Source: Syncephalastrum monosporum B8922
Taxonomy: Eukaryota > Mucoromycota > Mucoromycetes > Mucorales > Syncephalastraceae
Reading direction: 5' to 3'
Assembly (NCBI GenBank): GCA_000697355.1
Contig: JNEN01001207.1
Location: 248,001 to 312,000 of the forward strand
DNA length: 64,000 nucleotides
A program made the translations under genes and the position numbers. A model generated the notes under the pieces. That model was given only the letters and a program-made list of their open reading frames with translations, was not told the DNA's origin and did no database searches. Positions 57,050 through 64,000 of this stretch are shown here, piece by piece (the stretch's first letter is position 1; each line of letters opens with the position of its first letter).

Positions 57050-58440
57050 TCAAGGTCTCCTTTTTCTGAGTTATTTTTACATTGGCAGACGCGGTTCATG
57101 TCATCGCATTAAAGTCCATCGATCCCACTTTTTTTCTCACACGTCTACCTTCCTTCTTCTTTTCTTTATTCTGGTCAAAGCCTTATCCTGACAAGTACAC
57201 ACGAAAGGATTATGGCTACAAGTAAACAAGTATGCGAAAGATAGACGGTAGAAGTTCACTCAAGTCCCTCTGCCACCTGTTGTCCGTCTCAACTGCAACG
57301 GGGTACACGAAATGAAGCTGTCGTGTCAAGAGTGCATGGTCTTGGGCACCAATGACCTTCTTCTGATGTATATCATTCGTTTGCTGTCTCCTTTTACTCC
57401 CCTCCTCCTGTCTTCTCGTCCGTTTGTGCCTCCTACCGTCCGCTCGCGTCCTCGCGTCAGAGTCATTTATCAACTTTTTCCACTTCTCGTAAGTGAACCG
57501 GATTCAATCTATACAACGAATATGAGACAATAACACATGCTTCAGTCCCATTTCTTTCTCGCTCCTCCTTTCCTCTTACTGTCCTCTCGTCCTTCTTCCC
57601 CGCTTGCGTCCCTGACCTAAGCGGCTGTTAGCCCGAACCACTGTTGACGTCTACTTCCCCCTATAGATATGTGTTCCTGCGCCAGATGTCTGCCCCATAC
57701 CTACCGGTAAGAATTTGCAGATAGTCTTTTAAACTGTGACTCAGAAGTGTATTCAGCCATAGGTGAGACAGTGGCCAACGCGTCGTGAGCGTTTGACCGT
57801 GTTCAGGGGCTTTCGGGGCACGAATGATGCTGCGTTCGACTTTGAAAACGTACTGCTGCGCCGCACGAAGTCTGGTTCTACTTTGTCCACGTGCGAGGTT
57901 GGTATTCCATTTATTTCGCTGCGCATGATCTAAATTGTAATGTTTAGGTCAAAAGCTGCACGTTTGGTCTTTTTTATGCCGAACATTAACGGTATCTAAG
58001 TCATGGAGCGCATAACTTCGCTGCAGGTGCTGGTGGAAGTGCGGGAGCATGGCGCGCTCCTGAATACGCTAAGTCAGTTGTGGGCACTTAAGGTACAGCT
58101 ACACAAAAGGACAAACGTAATACGTCTATGCTCACGAACGTTGATTTATGATGCAGATACTGCTCTCTGGATCCGTACAAGATCAATAGGATGCAAAAGG
58201 AGCACGACATTGTCGTGGGGAGCTTGGTGTTTCGACTTTACGTACATACTGACCTACGCACGATCTACGGCAATTATCCGCAGATACCCACAAGGCAAGC
58301 TGAAACTGCCGACTTGCTACCGTTTAGTGAACCGCGTAGCGATGACACACAGATCATAATTCGCCTTCCGCCTCTTAGGTATGGAGAAAAGTAAACTGTA
58401 ATTCACGAGAACTGATTTTGGGAATTGGATTATCATTTTT
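57050..58440 (+). repeat. Dispersed repeat, copy B (diverged match to 0.56-1.87 kb)
   Basis: Same orientation and order as copy A, with shared landmarks around TTGGCAGACGCGGTTCATG (57,083), CTCCTCCTGTCTTCTCGTCC (57,404), GAATATGAGA (57,519), GCGCCAGATGTCTGCCCC (57,677), GTGAGACAGTGGCCAACGCG (57,763), and CTTAGGTATG (58,374). It lacks the MITE of copy A and carries an additional 550-base stretch with coding-like remnants. Roughly 70% identity by eye. Confidence 0.6.
57830..58394 (+). pseudogene. Coding remnant within repeat copy B
   Basis: Successive frames look protein-like but do not join cleanly. One piece reads DAAFDFENVLLRRTKSGST, ending at a possible donor near 57,900. A second starts ERITSLQVLVEVREHGALLN, followed by a possible intron (58,091-58,157). 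A third reads DPYKINRMQKEHDIVVGSLV, then VFRLYVHTDLRTIYGNYPQI, ending PPLRYGEK and a stop at 58,394. Frame changes between pieces suggest decay. It is a repeat-family gene of unknown type. Confidence 0.4.
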
Positions 58441-58441
58441 T

Positions 58442-58520
58442 CCAGCAAAGCTTCGTCGGTTTGTTTGAGCCCATCGACGCAAGGAAAATTCATGTGCTTT
58501 TCGACGGCTCGAGATGGCGG
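58442..58520 (+). repeat. Block X, first copy
   Basis: TCCAGCAAAGCTTCG followed by TTTGTTTGAGCCCATCGA and GGCTCGAGATGGCGGG recur in the same orientation at about 61,097-61,178, with roughly 80-85% identity. On the minus strand both copies encode part of a related protein segment (DGLKQT then EALL). Confidence 0.65.
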
Positions 58521-58525
58521 GATTT

Positions 58526-58656
58526 CGTGCCTAACAACCGGTTTGCGGAATCCTAGCAACGAATTGACGGTAACCTAGCAACGGATTGACGGTAATCTAG
58601 CAACGGGTCGGCGGTATCCTGGCAACGGGTTTATGGTATTCTGGAAACGCTTTGGC
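58526..58656 (+). repeat. Six-unit 22-bp tandem repeat
   Basis: Units are diverged but share the pattern CCTAGCAACGGATTGACGGT. The first unit (58,526) is one base short and the last unit is weakest. The locus C copy of the neighbouring blocks lacks this array. Confidence 0.7.
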
Positions 58657-58704
58657 GGTACGAATACCTTTGCGCTCTCGTACGCTCAGCAATGTGGTTG
58701 TAGG

Positions 58705-59046
58705 GGAGTGGGAGCCGTACAAGGTAGGATAGGAATTGAGTACAGCATTACGTTTCTAAAACGACCGTCAGGAAGTAAGGCTGCAAAGCATCTCGAAGGA
58801 TACACCGAGAAGACCAGCGCCTTAACAAAAGACTCTGAATGGTGACTGGAGTCTTTACCCAGCGCTCAAGTATGCTACGTCGTTGGCATTTGCCGGGGGG
58901 GGGGATCCTCGTCGATGGTCAAGCCGCCATCATGATGAACACCGTCGAGTCTTACGGTCGTGACGCAATATCCGAGGCTCCGAGGCTCACTTTGAATGGC
59001 GCTTGGAAGGATCCTCGTCATCCTATCCAAGAACACAAGGCCATTT
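58705..59046 (+). repeat. Block Y, first copy (plus orientation), decayed coding sequence
   Basis: About 340 bases that match the reverse complement of 61,321-61,665 at roughly 93-95% identity by eye. Conceptual translation needs frame changes: EYSITFLKRPSGSKAAKHLE, then SLYPALKYATSLAFA, then ILVDGQAAIMMNTVESYGRD and SEAPRLTLNGAWKDPR. One break coincides with a run of G at about 58,891. The family is not recognised. Confidence 0.7.
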
Positions 59047-59047
59047 T

Positions 59048-59330
59048 GGATGCTCATTTTTCAAATGGTGCTTGAATGTCATTGTGATTTTCAAGGTGGT
59101 GTCGCATACGGTGCACGTAAATCCGTCCGCCAATCAAAGGACGGGTATCTTATTTACATGACGACAAAAACGTAAGGATCAGGGCTAAAGGATTAATGGA
59201 AATCGTCAGTACTTACCCAAGCCAACCAAGACAGTAGTGGTATTGTAAGGATGAACTCGTATTCTCGCCTTCCATGGAACTCTCTCAAATTCGTATCCTC
59301 ACCTTTTTGTGCACTCTCCCATATTCATAT
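59048..59330 (-). pseudogene. Block Z, first copy: C2H2 zinc-finger gene remnant
   Basis: On the minus strand, FTCTVCDTTLKITMTFKHHL then KNEH keeps Cys-x2-Cys-x12-His-x4-His. Upstream there is a GTAAGT donor and an intron-like stretch, and before that only a stop-interrupted version of a second finger-like exon. The same unit is found at 61,790-62,069 in the same orientation. Confidence 0.5.
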
Positions 59331-60788
59331 TGATATAGTGGTGTCAATTATAGCTTTAAATTACATATAAATAGGCTTCGGTTTTCAGCCAGAACAAATC
59401 AGACATTATATAACCCAAGACTATACAATAAGGTCATATATCTCAAACTCAATTTCTCTCATACTTGTTTGCACGTCGCTACAAGACCATTTTAAAGCCT
59501 CAAGAACGAGTCCATAAGACGTCAAGTGTCTGGTAAACATTTTTCGCGTCGGTATTATTCAATGAGATCGGCCGCTAGTTATCTAGCGCAGTGAAGTCAC
59601 CCTTTTGGGGGAAAGTGTGATATATGTGTTGAGCCAAGTCAGGGAACAAAGCATCTGATAGTGCTTCATTGTATACTGAAGTGCCAAATCTTTGTATGCC
59701 AGATATTGGAGGACCAAAAACCAAATACTGCATGGGAGTTTATGCTATGCTGTCACGACTAACACACAACCGCCAAGCTATGGTCTTACCATTTTCCCTT
59801 TTTCCAGACGTATTTCCATTCTTTTGCACTGTTGTTGTTTTTGTTTACCTTCCTATATCACAACAAGCACCCTTCTCGTCCACCTTATATCCGTTCATCA
59901 TTCATTTTGTATTAGAATATATAATCGAGTTATCCTGCCATATTCTATCTTAGTGCTCTCTTGTCCCTGTCTGTTACTTTGTCTCTCCATCAAGTCCTTT
60001 AAAGATCCTCGTGCAAGCCAAGTCCTCGATCTCTATATGTACCTTTGTACCTCGCTTCCAGTTGCAGAGTCACATCTTGCCGGATTTACCTGCTTACCGC
60101 CTCTTGTATCTGGTTGCCTCGTATGTCCATGGACCATTGTGAAGATGAAGGATTTTGATATATAATATCCTGTAAAATAGCTCCTGTTCTTTGGTATGCA
60201 CCTTGTCCAGCGGCGCCTATCGCCCCTGCTTAGCCCTGTGTTCCTTCACTCTTTGTCCTGTCCTGTCTTCGTCAACGACAAATGCCGAACTGCGTTACTT
60301 GAGCGAAATTCAACTGCTCATAATCATATGACCGGGGCTGGTTAATTGCGCCCAAGATGACGATAGCTGGGCGCTGCAATACGTTCACGTACAACCATTT
60401 TTTATGCGGTTTTACGTACAACAGCATGACCTTCACTCGTGTTATTCTACTTTGCCTGACTTTCCACGAAAGCATATATCACGATACTCCGATTATCCGC
60501 TGAACTTTGTTTGCGATGTTGGCTGGTCTATAAGTAATCAGAGATATATTTGAAATACGTATGTACAAAAGAATAAGCATTTTCTTATATGTATGTATAT
60601 GACATTGCAAGCATGTCTTTGTGAGTGCGTGTGTTGAATACGCATTTATGTATAGGCTGAAATTTCCATAATCTTCTCTTTCGTCATCTTGTTAGAGCTT
60701 ATAATCGACGTAGCGAGTACGTCAGCTAAGTCTGTCAATGCGTTGTTCAAAGCCTGGTTGCCGATAATCGTGATTGGATCGTCTTTAA

Positions 60789-61194
60789 ACTAAACAATCC
60801 GCTGCAGTATTTTGGCAACTCGCGTGCCTGGTTGGATACGGCCCACAATCTCCTTCGTCCTTGAGGACCGAGCAGGCTTCCGGACCATGCTTGATGACTT
60901 CCAAAGCAATGACCCGGAAGACACGCGACACCGAGTCTTGTTCACACAGAGTCCAAATGGTCGTAGGTGGTACTGTAAGAAGCTGGCAAAGCTCGACGGT
61001 GCCCGACACATGCCGTATGTTGACAATCTATGAGATTTAGATCTCACTTGCTTCAGCTGGAATAACGCAGGCATCGTCTGCGATTGGTCCAGCGTTTTGT
61101 CCAGCAAAGCTTCGCCTGTCTGTTTGAGCCCATCGATCGTAAGGAAAATTCTTGTATTGTCCAAAGGCTCGAGATGGCGGGCGAGTAGTGGCAC
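60789..61194 (-). pseudogene. Repeat-family coding remnant, locus C
   Basis: Minus-strand frame beginning LARHLEPLDNTRIFLTIDGL, then KQTGEALLDKTLDQSQT, followed by a possible intron at GTGAGATC (near 61,050). Downstream frame pieces read ELCQLLTVPPTTIWTLCEQD and ALEVIKHGPEACSVLKDEGD. The pieces lie in different frames. Its 5' part is block X (61,097-61,178). The unknown protein family is also represented near 58,440-58,560. Confidence 0.4.
61097..61178 (+). repeat. Block X, second copy
   Basis: Direct-orientation counterpart of 58,442-58,520, sharing TCCAGCAAAGCTTCG, TTTGAGCCCATCGA and GGCTCGAGATGGCGGG. Confidence 0.65.
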
Positions 61195-61222
61195 CCATGT
61201 TGATAGAAGATATGTCGAGCCT

Positions 61223-61244
61223 CATGCTCGAGGTTACGAGCATG
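61223..61244. repeat. Perfect 8-bp palindromic hairpin
   Basis: CATGCTCG, loop AGGTTA, CGAGCATG. It lies in the junction between block X and inverted block Y of locus C. Confidence 0.7.
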
Positions 61245-61320
61245 TTGCAGGATCCTGTGCCTATCACGAGCTGCTTTTTTCCGCTCTCGATCGATGCGAG
61301 CAGGAAGACACCCAGGTATC

Positions 61321-61665
61321 CATAATGGCCTTGTTGGCTTGGATAAGACGACGGGGATCCTTCCAAGCGCCGTTCAAAGTGAGCCTCGGAGCCTCGGATA
61401 TTGCGTCACGACCGTAAGACTCGACGGTGTTCATCATGATGGCGGCTTGACCATCGACGAGGATCTCCCCCCCCCCGGGCAAATGCCAAAGACGTAGCAT
61501 ACTTGAGCGCTGGGTAAAGACTCCAGTCACCATTCAGAGTCTTTGTTAAGGCGCTGGTCTTCTCGATGTATCCTTCGAGATGCTTTGCAGCCTTACCTCC
61601 TGACGGTCGTTTTAGTAACGTAATGCTGTACTCAATCTCTAACCTACCTTGTGCGCTTCAGATGC
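61321..61665 (-). repeat. Block Y, second copy (inverted)
   Basis: Reverse-complement counterpart of 58,705-59,046. Reading the minus strand gives the same protein-like pieces, with the same break at a run of C (about 61,467-61,476). Flanking blocks X and Z are in direct orientation in both loci, so only this block is inverted. Confidence 0.7.
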
Positions 61666-61789
61666 AGCATGCTCTGTTCGACATTTGTGAGCTCATGTCT
61701 GCCAGGGATGCAGACTTCTTCCGTTTCGGCTCTCTTCAATGTCAGACGTAGTGTTGTGAATGCTTTCAGTTTGGCAAAGTGGTATCCAG

Positions 61790-62069
61790 ATCATTGCTCA
61801 TTTTTTAAAAGGTCTCTAAATGTCCTCGTGTCTTTTTAGGTGACGTCGCACACAATGCACGCAAATCCGCCTGTCGGTTTCAGACAGGAATCTTATCTAC
61901 AGGACCACTAAAACGCCTAAGATGAGAGATTAAAATAATGGAAATCGCTAGCACTTACCCAAACCAACCAAGACAATGGTGGTGTGTTCTCGCTGTCTGT
62001 GCACAGCGAGCGCAAACTGCTGGAAGCGATAAACTCCTTGCCGCATTCAGGGCAGCCCTTGTACATGGT
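61790..62069 (-). pseudogene. Block Z, second copy: C2H2 zinc-finger gene remnant
   Basis: The minus strand opens at an ATG near 62,069 with MYKGCPECGKEFIASSSLRS, a finger start whose second half lacks the first His. A GTAAGTGC donor follows, then an intron and FACIVCDVT, a stop, and DTRTFRDLLKNE, matching the zinc finger of the first copy but with a stop codon and the final His lost. It is a clear pseudogene, and together the copies imply a two-finger ancestral protein. Confidence 0.55.
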
Positions 62070-63397
62070 GCTTTGATACAGTAGCGAAGGAAAATTCCTA
62101 TTTTATAGCAGAATGCTGGATCACTTCAGGCGCATCGCTATGTGCACATTTCAAGCAAGTTTTAAACCTCTACGCCCGCAGGGGAACTACAGTGCACCGA
62201 GGAGTAAGCAATCTACTTTCTTTCGTGAACTGCTGTGTATACAAAGTGTAAGGACTACAATTGTCGCCATAGAATTGTACCATGACGCCTGAACTAACAG
62301 CTAGCAAGTCAACGCTAACTACAGATCCTCGAGTTCTATTCTCTATTTGAAACTCTTGTACGGCATTATATCTGGGAAAAGGTATATATTTTTTTAAAAG
62401 AAAAACGCGTACTACACATAAACTATCACGCACCTACAAATCTACAGGAGGGAACGAACTACTGCGCCAATAGGTTAGCATGTTTAAAGATATTGTAGCT
62501 ATGACCTATCAGTGTAGACATATTCACCACAGCTCAAGTTAATGTAGATCGGTTTATTTCAACACAGGATTGTTCCAGTAAACCGAAACATTGATTGACT
62601 ACTTTCTGCAACCTTTGAAGTCAACCAGTATTTGAAGTCGAAAAGCTTTTCCCGTAATAAATCAGTGGTTCATTTCCTACGATGTAGGTAACAGCATTTT
62701 GCAAAATACAGAGGGAAAGGGTGGGTTGAGGAAGCTGATATTGGCTCATGGAAATGTGCAAGAAAATCATCATTGATTTTTTGTTCTCTGTAGTATGCGG
62801 TTATGCATGTATATGAATATGCTCACTGTCGACCCTAGTACGCTCACTCGCCGCGGTGACATTTGACACAAGCAGCTCCGATTTTAAAATAGGTGCTTTG
62901 CAGGGTGTATTCGGTGAGATATATGTAAATATTGCTATGTTTGCTGATGCATCTCTTGTTATATTGCTATTTATGTCATTCAACCCTCTGCAGTCCTTTG
63001 TCAGAGAGTCACTTATACACGTTATGGAATGGTATTGCTATAAGACGGTCGTAAACAACGCCCGTATCAGATCTGTTCTTTCTGGAGAGCTTCCCGTTTG
63101 TGTCAACCACACGCTGACTCTACTGTTCTCTACCATTGAAAACTCATGTCGACAGCTACTGCTTCCATTGATTGAAACCTTAGCTCCAGTGGCATCCTAA
63201 CTGATTTTAATCGTCATAAAGAACAATGCGCCTTGGGAGAAAAAAAAAAAAAAGAGGTATGTCAGCTAGGAGTTAGATGCGGTGCAGTGATAGGGCTCTG
63301 CCTGAAGTGGCAAGATAATTTGCGGGAATGACTTCGCGGAGCTTGGTAGCTTGTCAATTGTTGTTTTCGATCTTTTTTCCCAACTTTTTCTTTAAAC
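62070..63397. other. Intergenic, one unassigned open frame
   Basis: Between 62,818 and 63,200 a plus-strand frame without a good ATG reads through LVILLFMSFNPLQSFVRESL and ends IETLAPVAS. The minus strand at 62,801-62,983 is also open. I could not decide whether either is real. Poly-A tract at 63,240-63,254. Confidence 0.35.
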
Positions 63398-64000
63398 ATG
63401 GTGATCGGAAGCGCGTCAAGGGCAGTCGCCCGCACCGCCATGCGCAAGGTATATACTCTCCCTCGCTGTCTCTTGATCACTCGATGCGCTCACTGTACAT
63501 TGATAACTGACTCTACAATACTTCTTTACAGCCGCTCCCAATCCGGGCAATCTCGCAAGCACGACCCATGGCTGCCACTTCGTTATGGGTAAATACTTGC
63601 ATACCAAGCACAGGCCTTCCCGTGATACTTATCCCATCATTTGTACAGCAAAAGCAGAAGCAAGGCCAAATGTGCTTCAGCACCGGGTCTGCTGTCTCCA
63701 AGGAGCACTCGGAGACGAAAATCAAGATAGTCAAGGCACTTGCCCGTGCGATGGGTTACTATTCGGAATCTTCCACTATCATCCGCGCCAGTCACGACCT
63801 CTACGCTGCTTGCTCGAACCATGCCATACAGAACAAGGACTTTTTCTATGCCAGTATGTTATCATAATCAGCATTTTCAAAAGAAGCCTCGTTTCTCATT
63901 AGATCATGACATGTCATGCAATCAGAGTGCGAGCTGCCCGATAACTTCCAATCCTGGTTCACCGTCACCCAACTCCACGTCTGGATGCTTATGGTGCGTC
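63398..64000 (+). CDS. CBP3: Ubiquinol-cytochrome c chaperone CBP3/UQCC1, 5' part (runs off the window)
   Basis: Mitochondrial chaperone that assists cytochrome b synthesis and complex III assembly with Cbp6. Exons 63398-63448, 63532-63588, 63650-63853, and 63926 onwards. The Ala/Arg/Ser-rich N-terminus (MVIGSASRAVARTAMRK) is a mitochondrial presequence. The ubiquinol_cyt_C_chap domain starts KIVKALARAMGYYSES, continues YAACSNHAIQNKDFFYA and reaches DNFQSWFTVTQLHVWMLMV at the window edge. The 3' half lies outside. Confidence 0.88.

Noticed and set aside
61097..61178. Reading block X as an independent plus-strand gene
   Set aside because: The protein-like frame shared by both copies is on the minus strand, and plus-strand frames have no conserved composition.
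1..64000. CRISPR arrays, bacterial operons, rRNA genes, integrated virus or prophage
   Set aside because: No evenly spaced direct repeats with spacers, no rRNA landmarks, no viral structural or replication genes; the whole window is intron-bearing fungal DNA.

Overview
This is a fungal nuclear segment. Nearly every gene is cut by short (about 50-80 bp) GT-AG introns, 5' leaders are CT-rich, and the proteins are eukaryotic housekeeping families in a fungal configuration: plant/fungal-type class II DAHP synthase, an OLE1-type desaturase fused to cytochrome b5, Ish1/Msc1, Vfa1 and Hir3. The overall style suggests an early-diverging fungus, probably Mucoromycota/Mucorales; that placement is inferred from style, not from a search. 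No bacterial operon, phage, CRISPR array or rRNA is visible.

Layout. 0-1.9 kb: a diverged dispersed repeat (copy A) whose open frame is interrupted by a TA-flanked miniature inverted-repeat element. 1.9-16 kb: SPB4 helicase (-), a doubtful small gene, a complex I assembly factor (NDUFAF8-like, -) sharing a divergent promoter with class II DAHP synthase (+), an NT5DC HAD nucleotidase (-), EXO1 (+), a second short copy of the inverted-repeat element, and an uncharacterised multi-exon gene (-). 17-23.3 kb: HIR3/CABIN1-like TPR histone chaperone subunit (+). 23.7-33.4 kb: PEX19 (+), OLE1 (-), ISH1/MSC1 (+), a 2.2 kb gene-poor gap, PEX11 (+) and WBP11 (+). 33.5-44.6 kb: a kinesin (-), a DUF1295 membrane protein (+), ribosomal protein eL24 (-), VFA1 (-), and a large single-exon polyQ/low-complexity protein (+). 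46.2-56 kb: a secreted SGNH/GDSL phospholipase-B-like lipase (+), then prefoldin 3, an IFRD protein, an RS-domain/Hub1 ubiquitin-like fusion, YIP1, an unresolved membrane-protein exon and the AP-2 mu subunit, all on the minus strand. 57-62.1 kb: a degenerate repeat region with copy B of the 5' repeat, a 22-bp tandem repeat, and two related loci built of blocks X-Y-Z in which the middle block is inverted in one locus, including C2H2 zinc-finger remnants. 63.4 kb to the end: the 5' exons of a CBP3/UQCC1 ubiquinol-cytochrome c chaperone.

The genes do not form a pathway cluster. Recurrent themes are peroxisomes (PEX19, PEX11), splicing (WBP11, Hub1), respiratory-complex assembly (NDUFAF8-like, CBP3), and membrane traffic (YIP1, AP-2 mu, VFA1). 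The most unusual items are the in-frame RS-Hub1 fusion (51,251-52,016), an apparent one-nucleotide exon needed to keep eL24 in frame (39,115), and the X-Y-Z repeat pair with an internal inversion.

Exon joins were worked out by hand. For SPB4, DAHP synthase, EXO1, PEX19, ISH1, PEX11, WBP11, eL24, the lipase and the Hub1 fusion the summed exon lengths are exact multiples of three. Joins in HIR3, the kinesin, IFRD, NT5DC, OLE1 and AP-2 mu were read approximately from protein continuity.
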